A stretch of DNA of 64,000 nucleotides from Companilactobacillus allii. Lineage in GTDB: Bacteria; Bacillota; Bacilli; Lactobacillales; Lactobacillaceae. The stretch is from NCBI RefSeq assembly GCF_001971585.1, contig NZ_CP019323.1, positions 1,540,053-1,604,052 on the forward strand, given 5' to 3'. A program made the translations under genes and the position numbers. The notes under the pieces are model-generated. The model did no database searches. It saw only the letters and a list, made by a program, of their open reading frames with translations, and was not told the DNA's origin. This document shows, in pieces, positions 1-14,039 of this stretch (the stretch's first letter is position 1; each line of letters opens with the position of its first letter).

Positions 1-2
1 CC

Positions 3-1094
3 ATGGTTACTGATGGTACTTCAAATACATTCCAAGCAGCACCTGCAATTTTAGATCAACAAGGATATACGACGGCTTCATTCCATGGGGATGTACCAAG
101 TTTTTGGAACCGTGATAATGCTTATAAATCATGGGGCTATGACTACTTCTTTAGTTCCAATTATTATAAGATCAAGAAGGATTACAACGTTGGATACGGT
201 ATGAAGGATAAAATCTTCTTGAAGGATTCAGCTAAGTATATTGAACAATTGCCACAACCATTTTATGCTAAGTTGATTACTGTAACTAACCATTATCCAT
301 ACACCTTGGATAAGAAAAATCAAAGTATTTCTAAGACTGATACAGGTGATAAAACTGTTGACGGTTATGTTCAGACAGCCAGATATTTGGATGAGTCTAT
401 AGGTGAGTTCATGAACTGGTTAAAAGAAACTGGTCTGGATAAAACAAGTATGGTTGTACTATATGGTGACCATTATGGTATTTCTGATAATCATAAAAAG
501 GCCATGGCTAAATTGACTGGTATCAAAGGCTTTGATGATTTTGATAATGCCCAATATCAACGTGTACCATTTATAATACATATGGATGGATTAAAAGGTG
601 GAATCAATCATACATATGGTGGTGAAATAGATGTTCTTCCAACTATACTTAATCTGTTAGGTGTTAGTGATAAGAACACTATTCAATTCGGAAGTGACCT
701 GTTGTCTAAAGAGCATTCTCAAGTTGTAGCCTTTAGAAATGGTGATTTTGTAACTCCAAAAGTTACCAAAGTAGGAAGTACGTTCTATAATACGAAGACA
801 GGTAAGGTAGATAAGAATATATCATCTACTGAGAAGGCAAAGCTTTCTAATAAAGTCACAACAGAGCTATCATTGTCTGATCGTGTTATTAATGGAGATC
901 TATTAAGATTCCATAAGTTGCCAGGATTTACTAAGGTTAATAAAAAGGATTACTCCTATAAGAAGAGTACTGCCTTGAAGAAACTTAAAGCGGCACGTAA
1001 GAAGGATGGAACCAGTATATTAGCTCAAAATGATAACAAGTCGCTTCTAGATTTGTATACAACAGATGCGCCAGAACTAAATAATGATAAGTAA
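3..1094 (+). CDS. ltaS: Lipoteichoic acid synthase, LtaS/sulfatase family (5' end outside the window)
   Basis: This is the C-terminal extracellular part of an LTA synthase, the enzyme that polymerises glycerol-phosphate from phosphatidylglycerol onto a glycolipid anchor outside the membrane. About 363 residues are visible, against roughly 620-700 for the whole family, so the five N-terminal membrane helices and the catalytic Thr lie left of the window. Visible family motifs are SFHGD with a following FWNRD (near residues 27-38), VTNHYPY (near 94) and YGDHYGISDNH (near 154), which carry metal and substrate ligands of the sulfatase fold. The ATG at position 3 is internal and is not the gene start. 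The tail after about residue 270 is Lys-rich and less conserved. A strong terminator follows at once. A paralogue acting as a primase cannot be ruled out without the N-terminus. Confidence 0.9.
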   Translation: MVTDGTSNTFQAAPAILDQQGYTTASFHGDVPSFWNRDNAYKSWGYDYFFSSNYYKIKKDYNVGYGMKDKIFLKDSAKYIEQLPQPFYAKLITVTNHYPYTLDKKNQSISKTDTGDKTVDGYVQTARYLDESIGEFMNWLKETGLDKTSMVVLYGDHYGISDNHKKAMAKLTGIKGFDDFDNAQYQRVPFIIHMDGLKGGINHTYGGEIDVLPTILNLLGVSDKNTIQFGSDLLSKEHSQVVAFRNGDFVTPKVTKVGSTFYNTKTGKVDKNISSTEKAKLSNKVTTELSLSDRVINGDLLRFHKLPGFTKVNKKDYSYKKSTALKKLKAARKKDGTSILAQNDNKSLLDLYTTDAPELNNDK

Positions 1095-1100
1095 ATAAGT

Positions 1101-1139
1101 AAGAGCTTTTGAGAATTCGTTTCTCAAAAGCTCTTTTTG
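1101..1139 (+). terminator. Rho-independent terminator of the LTA synthase gene
   Basis: A perfect 14-bp stem (1102-1115 with 1121-1134) around a TTCGT loop is followed by a T-run. It lies 7 bases after the stop codon and separates this gene from the rRNA operon. Confidence 0.93.
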
Positions 1140-1236
1140 TTTGTATATATAAGCGCAAGAAAGTAGTAGTATTAAAGAGTAATAGCCATCAATAGTGATG
1201 AATTTGAAAAAAAATGAACTTTTTTCGCAAAAAGGG

Positions 1237-1265
1237 TTGCATACATCTATTGTGATTGGTAATAT
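1237..1265 (+). promoter_or_regulatory. rRNA operon promoter P1
   Basis: TTGCAT (1237-1242), a 17-bp spacer and TAATAT (1260-1265) form a sigma-A type promoter about 295 bases before 16S. An AT-rich stretch just upstream could serve as an UP element. The rest of 1140-1236 holds nothing else that I recognise. Confidence 0.75.
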
Positions 1266-1352
1266 ATTACTTGTTGTTGCGACAGTGCAACGGCGACAAC
1301 GTCTTGAGAGCTTCCAACTCGATAGACATTGAAAAATTATTTTAAAAAGTTC

Positions 1353-1381
1353 TTGACTTATAGTTGACTACTTGATAAGAT
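1353..1381 (+). promoter_or_regulatory. rRNA operon promoter P2
   Basis: TTGACT (1353-1358), a 17-bp spacer and TAAGAT (1376-1381) make a second, stronger-looking promoter. The leader from here to 16S carries ACAAAGTTTTAAC at 1441-1453, which is exactly complementary to 3173-3185 downstream of 16S, so the two can form an RNase III processing stem around the 16S precursor. Confidence 0.8.
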
Positions 1382-1559
1382 AATTGAGTCGCTTGTTAAG
1401 AAGTTCACTTCTTGACAGACAGTAGACCTTTGAAAACTGAACAAAGTTTTAACAATCAATTGTGTAGGCCTTTTAATTAAGGTTAATTTGTAACAAAGTA
1501 ACAAGAAACATTGACGAAGTCAATGTTCGCTAGTTTTTAATTTTTGAGTCACAAACTTT

Positions 1560-3145
<1,586 letters not shown>

Positions 3146-3223
3146 AGTGCGAAAGCACTACGGAATACACAAGTTAAAACTTTGTTTAGTTTTGAGAGGC
3201 CTACTATAGCTTAATGCTTATTT

Positions 3224-3298
<75 letters not shown>

Positions 3299-3321
3299 TT
3301 ATATTTGAATAGTAGTACCAT

Positions 3322-3394
3322 GGGGGTTTAGCTCAGCTGGGAGAGCACCTGCTTTGCAAGCAGGAGGTCATCGGTTCGATCCCGTTAACCTCCA
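3322..3394 (+). tRNA. tRNA-Ala (TGC)
   Basis: The acceptor GGGGGTT pairs with AACCTCC (one G:U), the anticodon is TGC, and CCA is not encoded. It is the second spacer tRNA, 23 bases after tRNA-Ile. Confidence 0.97.
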
Positions 3395-3509
3395 TAGGTA
3401 AGGAAACTTACCAAACTCGTACCTTGAAAACTGGATATTAAGTAATATTATGAATTAAAGAAACACCGAAAACTGCGCGATAAAAATGACGCAAGTCATA
3501 TTTTGTCAA

Positions 3510-6426
<2,917 letters not shown>

Positions 6427-6502
6427 GTAAGTGGTTCGAAGTGTTTCTTATAATAATTCATATTAAACTTAATATCTAGTTTTGAAGGTACGAGTAACGA
6501 AT

Positions 6503-6622
6503 AGTGTGGTGGTAATGGCAAGAAGGATACACCTGTTCCCATGCCGAACACAGAAGTTAAGCTTCTTCACGCCAAAAGTAGTTGGTGGGAAACTACCCGC
6601 GAGGATAGGTAGCTGCCACGCT
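6503..6622 (+). rRNA. rrf: 5S ribosomal RNA
   Basis: This 120-base gene has the terminal helix AGTGTGG/CCACGCT and the conserved CCGAACACAGAAGTTAAGC core. It follows 23S by about 75 bases. Confidence 0.96.
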
Positions 6623-6627
6623 GTTAT

Positions 6628-6700
6628 TCCGGATTAGCTCAGTTGGTAGAGCATCTGACTGTTAATCAGGGTGTCGTCAGTTCGAGTCTGACATCCGGAG
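6628..6700 (+). tRNA. tRNA-Asn (GTT)
   Basis: The acceptor is TCCGGAT/ATCCGGA with discriminator G, and the anticodon GTT is at 6661-6663. It starts only 5 bases after 5S and is probably co-transcribed with the rRNA operon. Confidence 0.97.
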
Positions 6701-6734
6701 TCAAAGTATCTTAGGAAGACCTAGATGCTAAGAG

Positions 6735-6771
6735 AATACATCTAGTTCATATGAATTAGATGTATTTTTTT
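6735..6771 (+). terminator. Terminator after tRNA-Asn
   Basis: AATACATCTA and TAGATGTATT form a 10-bp stem followed by a T-run. It probably ends the main rRNA transcript. Confidence 0.85.
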
Positions 6772-6783
6772 ATAGTTTTTTAT

Positions 6784-6873
6784 GGAGAGTTGTCCGAGTG
6801 GCTGAAGGAGCATGATTGGAAATCATGTATACGGGTTTTGCCTGTATCAGGGGTTCAAATCCCCTACTCTCCG
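6784..6873 (+). tRNA. tRNA-Ser (GGA)
   Basis: This class II tRNA of 90 bases has acceptor GGAGAGT/ACTCTCC, a long variable arm, and anticodon GGA at 6818-6820. CCA is not encoded. Confidence 0.96.
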
Positions 6874-6885
6874 TTTATAAAAGAG

Positions 6886-6917
6886 GCGTATATCGTTGAT
6901 ATAACGCTTTTTTTGTA
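6886..6917 (+). terminator. Terminator after tRNA-Ser
   Basis: A GCGTATATC/GATATAACGC type stem is followed by seven T residues just downstream of tRNA-Ser. Confidence 0.75.
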
Positions 6918-7013
6918 CTCTAAATTATTCAAAGTAATCAATAATAATATTAATTTGGGTGTTATTTATATATGATAATATGGTATAATTTTAAATGTTG
7001 AAAAATTATATAT

Positions 7014-7087
7014 GCACCTATAGCGCAATTGGATAGAGTGTCTGACTACGAATCAGAAGGTTGTAGGTTCGACTCCTACTAGGTGCA
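7014..7087 (+). tRNA. tRNA-Arg (ACG)
   Basis: The acceptor is GCACCTA/TAGGTGC with discriminator A; the anticodon ACG is at 7048-7050. A TATAAT-like element at 6984-6989 may give it its own promoter. Confidence 0.96.
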
Positions 7088-7100
7088 CTAAATAGAATGA

Positions 7101-7145
7101 AAAGGGGACATTACTTTTAAATAAGTAAATGTCCCTTTTTTTGTA
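7101..7145. terminator. Terminator between tRNA-Arg and dapF
   Basis: AAAGGGGACATTACTT and its complement ending in ATGTCCCTTTT form a long stem with a T-run. The structure could work in both directions for the convergent tRNA-Arg and dapF transcripts, but its T-run is better on the plus strand. Confidence 0.85.
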
Positions 7146-7190
7146 CTTTTGAAATATATTTACAATGAATATAATGCAACTGTTTTATTA

Positions 7191-8174
7191 TTATATCTTA
7201 CTAATTGAATCTACAAATTCTTGGTAATATGTTTCTTCGCCAGTATCTAAAATGTCTATATCATTAACATTTGCAACGTGAAGATCATTTTCACTTATTG
7301 TTAATTCATGGGTGAAGGTTGCATTCCCAATCAAATGAATCTGACTATCTTCTTTTCGTTTGGCAAGCTTTATATTGGTTTTTACCATTCCACCAGGATT
7401 GAAAACAGTAATGTCTTCATCTTGATCAAAATAATTCTTATTTAACATAGCAAAAGCTAGGCTTGTAGCCGACATACCGGTTCCACAAGCATTAGTGAAA
7501 CCAACTCCACGTTCATATGTCTGAACAAATAGTTTGTTTGTGTCTAATATTTCACAGAAGCTAACGTTTACACCCTCTGGGAAGTATTCATTGGAACCGT
7601 TAAGATCATGTCCAATTCGTCCTAGATCATCTTCATCTACCTCATCAACGAAACTTATCAAGTGGGGATTAGGAACAGCTAGAGCGGTGAATTTTTGCCC
7701 TGGAATGAACTCTGGTATATCTTCGTCAATTAATTCTATTTTATTCATATATGAAAATGGTAAATCATCCTTAGCAAATGATATTGGAGAAATCTCAACA
7801 CTGTACGTTGGTACTTTATCGAAGAAATTCTCTGATTTTTTAACTGCTAAGTTAGTTTCAAGAGTTTCAACTTTGAATGAATCCTGATTGAATTTCTCAG
7901 ATAGATATCGACTAACGGTCCTTAATCCATTACCACACATTTTTGCTTCACTACCGTCGGCATTGATAACTCTCATTTGTCCGATACAGTCAGCAAATTT
8001 AGAATCATTGATGACAAGTAATCCATCGGCACCATCCAAAATATTATTATTGGAATCACACAATTTGATTGCAAGTTGTTTTAATTCATTATCAGATAAT
8101 TGTTTGTTTAGTTGTGTCTGATCTAGGATGAAGAATTGGTTTTCTGATCCATGCACTTTTAGAAGTTGGGACAT
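7191..8174 (-). CDS. dapF: Diaminopimelate epimerase
   Basis: DapF interconverts LL- and meso-diaminopimelate (DAP), the penultimate step of lysine synthesis and the source of meso-DAP for peptidoglycan. The 327-residue protein has both catalytic cysteines: C80 in MCGNGLRT and C230 in ACGTGMSAT. The length is typical or slightly long. The start ATG is preceded by GAGGTGA at good spacing. The gene follows the aspartokinase gene by 16 bases on the same strand, so the two form an operon that points away from the riboswitch-controlled lysine genes. It ends at 7191, facing the tRNA-Arg terminator. Confidence 0.96.
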   Translation of the reverse strand: MSQLLKVHGSENQFFILDQTQLNKQLSDNELKQLAIKLCDSNNNILDGADGLLVINDSKFADCIGQMRVINADGSEAKMCGNGLRTVSRYLSEKFNQDSFKVETLETNLAVKKSENFFDKVPTYSVEISPISFAKDDLPFSYMNKIELIDEDIPEFIPGQKFTALAVPNPHLISFVDEVDEDDLGRIGHDLNGSNEYFPEGVNVSFCEILDTNKLFVQTYERGVGFTNACGTGMSATSLAFAMLNKNYFDQDEDITVFNPGGMVKTNIKLAKRKEDSQIHLIGNATFTHELTISENDLHVANVNDIDILDTGEETYYQEFVDSISKI

Positions 8175-8190
8175 ATTTTCACCTCATTAA

Positions 8191-9546
8191 TTAATTGAAA
8201 AATGTATTGTAGATTGCACGTACGGCCTTATCGGCATCTTTTGATTGTGTTCCAATCATGACTGAAATGCGTGATGCACCTTGGTTTAGCATATGAATTG
8301 CAATGTTATTTTGTGTCAATGAATCAATTATTTCACCCATAGTGTCTATAGTATGGGCAAGTCCTTCACCAACTACCATTATAATGGCATAATCGTCAAT
8401 CCATTCTAAATAGTCTGGTTGGAGGACTTTTTTGATTTCGTTACAAAGATTTTTTATGGTCTCATCGGTTAATTTACTTTTATCAAAAATTATTGTTAAA
8501 TCATCAATACCTGATGGCATATGTTCATATGAAATATTATATTTATAAAATATTTGTAGAAGTTTTAATGTGAATCCGACTTCTTTATTCAACAGATAAC
8601 GGTGCAAATACAAGGCTGAGAATCTTTTTGAACTTGCAATTCCAGTAATTGGATTAGCTGGATTGAATAAGAATTGAGAAGGAACTATTAAAGTTCCTGG
8701 TGCGCTTGGATTATTAGTGTTTTTAACATTGACAGGAATTTGTCCTTCAACTGCAGGGATAATTGCTTCATCTTGGAAAACTGAGAATCCAGCATATGAT
8801 AATTCACGCATCTCCCTATAAGACATTTTTTTGATTGCCTGTGGATGATCAACAATATGATTGTTTGCTACATAGATTGCATCAACATCTGTGAAATTCT
8901 CATACATATCAGCATGAAACCCACGACTCAAAATGGCTCCAGTTATATCTGAACCACCACGTGTAAATGTGTAAATTGAACCATCTTTACTGTATCCAAA
9001 GAATCCTGGGAAAATTATTTTTGTAGTATCGAATGTTATTTTATCCAGATTGGAGTAGGTCTCTGGTAAAACATCAGCGTTGTTTGGTTCTCCTCCAACA
9101 AGGAACCCTGCATCTTTGGGATTCATGAATTTAGCACTGATACCTTGATTGTTTAATACATCAGCTAACATGATGGCATTTAAATATTCACCGTGTGCTT
9201 TAAATGTTGCCAGTAGATGATCATCATCGACATATGTTTCACTTGCTAAATTTAGAAGTTTAGTTTTAATAGTATGCATTGTTGTATCTTCTAATTTATA
9301 AAAGTCACTTATTTCTTGATATCTGGATGCTATTTGATCACATATTTCATGATAATCTTCTTTAGCTAATACTTTATTTGCATATTGAATTAATAAATCG
9401 GTAACTTTGATATCCCCATCAAATCGTTTACCGGGAGCTGAAGTTACAACCACTTTTCTATCGCTATCATTGCTTACGATGTCTATAACCTTTTGAAAAT
9501 GTTCACCATCTGCTAATGAACTACCGCCAAACTTGACGACTTTCAC
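8191..9546 (-). CDS. lysC: Aspartate kinase (class of B. subtilis YclM/ThrD)
   Basis: The enzyme phosphorylates L-aspartate, the committed step for lysine, threonine and methionine. The N-terminus carries the kinase signature VVKFGGSS, and TRGGSDITGA lies near residue 200. The last 150 or so residues hold two ACT regulatory domains (IVVGEGLAHTIDTMGEI, then INMLNQGAS-like AIHMLNQGASRISVMIG), so feedback control by an amino acid is expected. The start is taken as the GTG at 9546, because GAGGTGAT sits 6 bases upstream of it; a GTG at 9555 would overlap that ribosome site. It leads the lysC-dapF operon. A possible promoter on this strand is TTGTTT (9625-9620), 16 bp, TACACT (9603-9598). No riboswitch was seen in this leader. 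Confidence 0.95.
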   Translation of the reverse strand: MKVVKFGGSSLADGEHFQKVIDIVSNDSDRKVVVTSAPGKRFDGDIKVTDLLIQYANKVLAKEDYHEICDQIASRYQEISDFYKLEDTTMHTIKTKLLNLASETYVDDDHLLATFKAHGEYLNAIMLADVLNNQGISAKFMNPKDAGFLVGGEPNNADVLPETYSNLDKITFDTTKIIFPGFFGYSKDGSIYTFTRGGSDITGAILSRGFHADMYENFTDVDAIYVANNHIVDHPQAIKKMSYREMRELSYAGFSVFQDEAIIPAVEGQIPVNVKNTNNPSAPGTLIVPSQFLFNPANPITGIASSKRFSALYLHRYLLNKEVGFTLKLLQIFYKYNISYEHMPSGIDDLTIIFDKSKLTDETIKNLCNEIKKVLQPDYLEWIDDYAIIMVVGEGLAHTIDTMGEIIDSLTQNNIAIHMLNQGASRISVMIGTQSKDADKAVRAIYNTFFN

Positions 9547-9673
9547 ATAAATCACCTCATTAAATTTTAGAAAGCATTTAATACATTTTTAATGTAGAGT
9601 GTATCATTATTATGCATTAAAACAAGAAAAAAATTAAAATATTAGAAAAAGTAGACGAATTTGCTAATTATGC

Positions 9674-9702
9674 TTGACGTATTATTAGAGTTGTTATAAT
9701 CT
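9674..9702 (+). promoter_or_regulatory. Promoter of the lysine riboswitch operon
   Basis: TTGACG (9674-9679), 17 bp and TAATCT (9697-9702) place the transcript start near 9709, just ahead of the L-box aptamer. TATAAT at 9695-9700 is an alternative -10 with a shorter, 15-bp spacer. Confidence 0.7.
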
Positions 9703-9710
9703 TTTAACAA

Positions 9711-9953
9711 CAAAACAAAAGAGGTCGCGGTTAACATTAGTAAATAAGGGAGTCACTGCATGGCGTTGAACTTATTGAAAGGGGAAATCGCCGAAGCGTC
9801 GGAATTGTAGGATCCGATGTGCTGGGACGTATCAATAATATGATATGGACTGTCGCAACAAAAAGTCGTTGCGGTGCGCTTATGACAATTACGATGCAGA
9901 ATATTTTGTAATTTTGGATCTCTTTGTTTTAAGCAAAGGGATCTTTTTTTATC
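9711..9953 (+). promoter_or_regulatory. Lysine riboswitch (L-box) with intrinsic terminator
   Basis: The leader carries the conserved L-box blocks in order: AGAGGTCGCGG, GAAAGGGGAAATCGCCGAAG, GCTGGG and GGACTGTCG. These resemble the B. subtilis lysC leader. The aptamer covers about 9715-9890. A terminator follows: GATCTCTTTG (9917-9926) pairs with CAAAGGGATC (9934-9943) before a T-run. When lysine is bound, transcription should stop before lysA. The riboswitch governs the lysA-asd operon and not the divergent lysC-dapF pair. Confidence 0.93.
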
Positions 9954-9978
9954 CCGTCAGAAGAAAGGTTGTTTGAAT

Positions 9979-11277
9979 ATGATTAGTAAGGAATTAAAGA
10001 GTTCTAATGGACATTTGATTTTAGGTGGTGTTGATAGCGTTGAATTAGCACATAAATATGGAACTCCACTGGTAGTGTATGATGTTTCAGAAATTCGTAA
10101 ACAAATCAATGATTTTAGAGCAGCTTTTGATAATAGCGGTTTTAAATATGAGATTAGTTATGCTAGCAAAGCTTTTGCTACTGTTGCTATGTATCAAGTC
10201 TTGAAACAGGAACATCTTCATACAGATGTCGTTTCCGGTGGAGAGTTGTTTACCGCATTAAAGGCTGGATTTCCGGCAAACAAAATAAGCTTTCATGGTA
10301 ATAATAAATCTTTAGAAGAACTTGAGATGGCGGTTGATAAAAAAATTGGAGTTATCATCATCGATAACTTCAGAGAAATTGAATTATTAGAAAAAGTTCT
10401 ACAAGAAAAAGATGTATCTATCAATGTAATGTTGAGATTGACTCCTGGTATTTCAGCTCATACTCATAAGTATGATCAAACCGGTCAAGTTGATAGTAAG
10501 TTTGGATTTGATGTTGAATCTGGACAGGCTGATAAGGCATTAGAGTTAGTACTTAAAAATAAAAATATGAATTTGATTGGTATTCATGCTCATATTGGTT
10601 CTCAAATTTTTGGAATTGAGGGCTTCACCTTGTTAGCACATAAGATGGTAGAGATAGCTTCAAAGTGGCATAAAAATTATAACTTTACACCTGAAATTTT
10701 GAACTTTGGTGGTGGTTTTGGAATAAGTTATACAGAAGATGATGAACCGATTGAGCCTAGTGTATTTATTGAAAAAATAACAGAGATAGTTAAATCAGAT
10801 TCCAAAAAGGCTGGACTATCATTGCCAGAGGTCTGGATCGAACCTGGTCGTTCAATTGTAGGACCGGCTGGATACAATCTTTACACTGTTGGTTCTCGTA
10901 AGGATATTCCTAATCTTAAGTCGTATATTAACGTTGATGGTGGTATGGGTGATAATATTCGCCCAGCGCTATATCAGGCAAAGTATGAGGCTGTAGTTTC
11001 TAATAAGATGGACGCTAAAAAAACACAAGAGGTACACGTTTCGGGTAAGTATTGTGAATCAGGAGATATCTTAATTGATTCAATCGAACTTCCTGATGTC
11101 CAACCAGGAGATATCTTAGCAATGCTAGATACTGGTGCATATGGGTATTCAATGGCATCAAATTATAATCGTAATCCTAGACCAGCAGTTGTTTTTGTAG
11201 AAAATGGACAAGATAAGTTAGTTGTAAAACGTGAATCATATGAAGATTTGACTAGATTAGATTTGAATTATTTATAA
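9979..11277 (+). CDS. lysA: Diaminopimelate decarboxylase
   Basis: LysA is a PLP enzyme of the alanine-racemase fold that decarboxylates meso-DAP to L-lysine. The 432-residue product has the PLP lysine in YASKAFA (K64), HAHIGSQ, the phosphate-binding GGGFGISY, EPGRSIVGPAG, and CESGDIL with the catalytic cysteine. The ATG at 9979 is chosen because AGAAAGG lies 10 bases upstream; a TTG two codons earlier is only 4 bases from that site. It is the first gene after the lysine riboswitch and is followed by dapD after an 18-base gap, so it belongs to an eight-gene operon. Confidence 0.96.
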   Translation: MISKELKSSNGHLILGGVDSVELAHKYGTPLVVYDVSEIRKQINDFRAAFDNSGFKYEISYASKAFATVAMYQVLKQEHLHTDVVSGGELFTALKAGFPANKISFHGNNKSLEELEMAVDKKIGVIIIDNFREIELLEKVLQEKDVSINVMLRLTPGISAHTHKYDQTGQVDSKFGFDVESGQADKALELVLKNKNMNLIGIHAHIGSQIFGIEGFTLLAHKMVEIASKWHKNYNFTPEILNFGGGFGISYTEDDEPIEPSVFIEKITEIVKSDSKKAGLSLPEVWIEPGRSIVGPAGYNLYTVGSRKDIPNLKSYINVDGGMGDNIRPALYQAKYEAVVSNKMDAKKTQEVHVSGKYCESGDILIDSIELPDVQPGDILAMLDTGAYGYSMASNYNRNPRPAVVFVENGQDKLVVKRESYEDLTRLDLNYL

Positions 11278-11295
11278 AAAGATGGAGGAAAAGTT

Positions 11296-11994
11296 ATGAG
11301 TAAGATGGATGCTGAACAAATCATTAATTATATAGGTAATTCTAAGAAGGTCACTCCGGTAAAGGTCTATATAAAAGGGAACGTTTCAAATCTTGATATT
11401 CCCTCAAGTGTCAAATCATTTTTGAATGATTCAACTGGAATCCTGATTGGCGATTATTCAGAGATTGAACCACTACTTAAAAATATTACTGATTATTATA
11501 TTGAAACTATTGCTAAGAATTCTGCTGTTCCTATGCTTGATATCAAAAATATTAATGCACGTATTGAACCGGGAGCAATTATTCGTGATCAAGTTGAGAT
11601 TGGTGATAATTCAGTAATTATGATGGGTGCAGTAATCAACATCGGTGCAAGTATTGGTAAGGGAAGCATGATCGATATGGGAGCTGTTCTTGGTGGTCGT
11701 GCCATTGTAGGTGAGAATTCTCACATTGGTGCCAATTCGGTCTTAGCTGGCGTTATTGAACCTGCTTCGGCCAATCCTGTTAAAATCGGTAATAATGTAA
11801 CTGTGGGCGCAAATGCAGTAGTACTGGAAGGAATTCAAGTTGGTGATAATGCTGTTGTTGGTGCTGGAGCTGTAGTTACTAAAGACGTTGCACCAAATGA
11901 GGTAGTTGTCGGTGTTCCCGCTAAGGTCATTAAGATCAAAGATCAAAAGACTACAGATAAAACTCATATTGAAAGTACTTTAAGGAAGTTATAA
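11296..11994 (+). CDS. dapD: Tetrahydrodipicolinate N-acetyltransferase
   Basis: This enzyme (also called DapH) transfers an acetyl group from acetyl-CoA to L-2-amino-6-oxopimelate, which marks the acetylase variant of the DAP pathway. The protein has 232 residues, the usual size. From about residue 90 to 215 it is made of hexapeptide repeats ([LIV]-G-x4) of a left-handed beta-helix, including [17 protein letters not shown] and [13 protein letters not shown]. The N-terminal 80 residues are the short helical domain of this family. The assignment to the acetyl form, and not the succinyl form, also rests on the neighbouring M20 deacetylase and PatA-like aminotransferases. The stop lies 2 bases before the next start. 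Confidence 0.93.
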   Translation: MSKMDAEQIINYIGNSKKVTPVKVYIKGNVSNLDIPSSVKSFLNDSTGILIGDYSEIEPLLKNITDYYIETIAKNSAVPMLDIKNINARIEPGAIIRDQVEIGDNSVIMMGAVINIGASIGKGSMIDMGAVLGGRAIVGENSHIGANSVLAGVIEPASANPVKIGNNVTVGANAVVLEGIQVGDNAVVGAGAVVTKDVAPNEVVVGVPAKVIKIKDQKTTDKTHIESTLRKL

Positions 11995-11996
11995 TC

Positions 11997-13151
11997 ATGA
12001 CTTTAACTTCAGATGATCTTATCCAGATTAGAAGAAACTTTCATCAAATACCAGAATTAGCGCTGCACGAAGTTCAAACACACGCTTATATAAAAGAGAT
12101 AGTTTCAAGTTTTTCACAGGAATTTTTAGAATTAAAAGAAATACCTGAATTACCCACTGCGTTGTTGGTACATGTAAAAGGGAGTGACCCAAGTCGAACT
12201 ATTGGTTATCGTGCCGATATCGATGCTTTACCAGTCACTGAAAATAATGACTTATCCTATGTATCAAAAAATAGTGGAGTCATGCATGCTTGTGGTCATG
12301 ATATTCATATGACTGTGGCTTTAGGAATTTTAAATTATTATTCTATTCATCAACCAAAGGATAACTTGGTATTTTTCTTTCAACCAGCTGAAGAGAGTGA
12401 AAGTGGTGGAAGAAAGGCCTATGATCTCGGGGCATTTACGGGTATTTATCATATTGATGAATTCTATGGTTTGCATGATAATGCAGATTTACCAACTGGT
12501 GTAATTGGATGTCGTATTGGAACTTTATTTGCTGGTACGACTGAGGTCAATGTCATTATTCATGGGAAGAGTGGACATGCGGCATATCCACATGAAGCTA
12601 ATGATGCAATTGTTATTGCTGCTAATTTCATTTCACAAATTCAAACGATAATTTCAAGAAATATTGATCCAACGAAGTGTGGCGTCATTACTTTTGGGAA
12701 ACTTGAAGCTGGTAGCATTAGAAATGTCATTTCTGGTACGGCCAGAGTTGAGGGTACGATCAGAGGATTGACACAAGACATGATCGAATTCATTCGTCAA
12801 AGAATAATTGAGGTCACTAAGGGATTAGAAATATCCTTTAATGCCAAGATAGATGTTGAATATAATCAAGGTGGATATTTCCCAGTTGAGAATAATACAG
12901 AATTAACGACTAGATTTATTAATTATATGAAAAAATCTGATGCTAAATATAAAGATGTTGCACCAGCTATGACAGGTGAAGATTTTGGTTATTTGCTAAA
13001 TAAAATCCCTGGTACGATGTTTTGGCTAGGTGTAGATAGTCCTGGTTCACTACATTCATCAGATTTTTTACCACACGAAAAGGCAATTGATGATGGTATT
13101 AAGGCGTTCACTGGCTTTTTAAATTACCGGATGAATTCGGAGGAGAACTAA
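11997..13151 (+). CDS. dapL: N-acetyldiaminopimelate deacetylase (M20 family)
   Basis: This M20 amidohydrolase removes the acetyl group from N-acetyl-LL-DAP. In 384 residues it shows the metal motif MHACGHDIHMT (near residue 94), the catalytic pair in PAEESESGG (near 130), a dimerisation domain with GKSGHAAYPHEANDA, and GEDFGYLL near the C-terminus. M20 enzymes as a group accept many N-acyl amino acids. The specific call rests on its place between dapD and dapA. The gene abuts dapA with no gap (stop at 13151, start at 13152), so translation is probably coupled. The symbol dapL is also used elsewhere for an unrelated aminotransferase; here it means the deacetylase. Confidence 0.92.
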   Translation: MTLTSDDLIQIRRNFHQIPELALHEVQTHAYIKEIVSSFSQEFLELKEIPELPTALLVHVKGSDPSRTIGYRADIDALPVTENNDLSYVSKNSGVMHACGHDIHMTVALGILNYYSIHQPKDNLVFFFQPAEESESGGRKAYDLGAFTGIYHIDEFYGLHDNADLPTGVIGCRIGTLFAGTTEVNVIIHGKSGHAAYPHEANDAIVIAANFISQIQTIISRNIDPTKCGVITFGKLEAGSIRNVISGTARVEGTIRGLTQDMIEFIRQRIIEVTKGLEISFNAKIDVEYNQGGYFPVENNTELTTRFINYMKKSDAKYKDVAPAMTGEDFGYLLNKIPGTMFWLGVDSPGSLHSSDFLPHEKAIDDGIKAFTGFLNYRMNSEEN

Positions 13152-14039
13152 ATGTTAGAAAATATAGATTTAATGACAGCAATTATCACTCCATTTACAG
13201 ATGATGGTAAGGATATTGATTTTGATGCATTGAAGAAATTGACGAATCATCTATTGGATACTGGTACAAAGGGGTTTGTCATCGGTGGGACTACTGGTGA
13301 AACACCAACTTTGACTGAAAGTGAGAAATTATCGCTATATCAACGATTTGTAAAAATTGTTGATGGTCGTGTTCCTATAGTTGCAGGTGTTGGTAGTAAT
13401 AGTACAAAGGCAACGATGGATTTTATAAACAAGGTAGCATTGATAAAAGGAATTGATATGGTGTTAGTAGTCGTTCCTTATTACAACAAACCCAACCAAA
13501 GAGGGATGATTGCCCATTTCAAGACTGTAGCTGATAATTCTCCATTGCCAGTAATGATCTATAACATTCCAGGTAGAACTGGTGTATTGATGGAAAAAGA
13601 AACTGTCGTTGAATTATCTAAATATAATAATATTGATGGTGTAAAGCAATGTAACACTATGGAAGACTTAGAATATATTGTTGAACATACGAACAAGGAC
13701 TTTGCTGTATTTAGTGGTGAAGATGCTCAAGCTTTATTTGCAAAAGTTATCGGTGCTAATGGTGTTGTTTCAGTTGCCTCACATATTTATGGTGAATTAA
13801 TTTCTGATATGTATACAAAACTTGAGAATGGAAATTATAAAGATGCTGGTGCTATTCAAAGAAAATTGACACCAAAAATGGCAGCGTTATTCATGTATCC
13901 ATCTCCATCGCCAACAAAGGCTGCATTGAATGAAACAGGTTTTCATGTTGGTGGTTGTAGATTACCGATTTTGCCATTAAATGATGATGAAAAAGCTATT
14001 TTATTTAAGCAATTGAACATTCAGGAGGCCATCAAGTGA
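13152..14039 (+). CDS. dapA: 4-hydroxy-tetrahydrodipicolinate synthase
   Basis: DapA condenses pyruvate with aspartate semialdehyde, the first step specific to the lysine branch. The 295-residue TIM-barrel has the Schiff-base lysine in DGVKQC (K165), the catalytic tyrosine in IYNIPGRTG (Y137), [11 protein letters not shown] near residues 45-55 and YYNKPNQRG near 110. The start has GGAGGA just upstream, inside the end of the preceding gene. Its stop overlaps the dapB start by four bases (GTGA), with AGGAGG positioned for dapB inside dapA. Confidence 0.96.
   Translation: MLENIDLMTAIITPFTDDGKDIDFDALKKLTNHLLDTGTKGFVIGGTTGETPTLTESEKLSLYQRFVKIVDGRVPIVAGVGSNSTKATMDFINKVALIKGIDMVLVVVPYYNKPNQRGMIAHFKTVADNSPLPVMIYNIPGRTGVLMEKETVVELSKYNNIDGVKQCNTMEDLEYIVEHTNKDFAVFSGEDAQALFAKVIGANGVVSVASHIYGELISDMYTKLENGNYKDAGAIQRKLTPKMAALFMYPSPSPTKAALNETGFHVGGCRLPILPLNDDEKAILFKQLNIQEAIK

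Noticed and set aside
6760-6975. 71-codon frame on the plus strand
   Set aside because: It reads through tRNA-Ser and two terminators.
7534-8121. Frames of 117 and 77 codons on the plus strand
   Set aside because: They are antisense to dapF, with no start signals.
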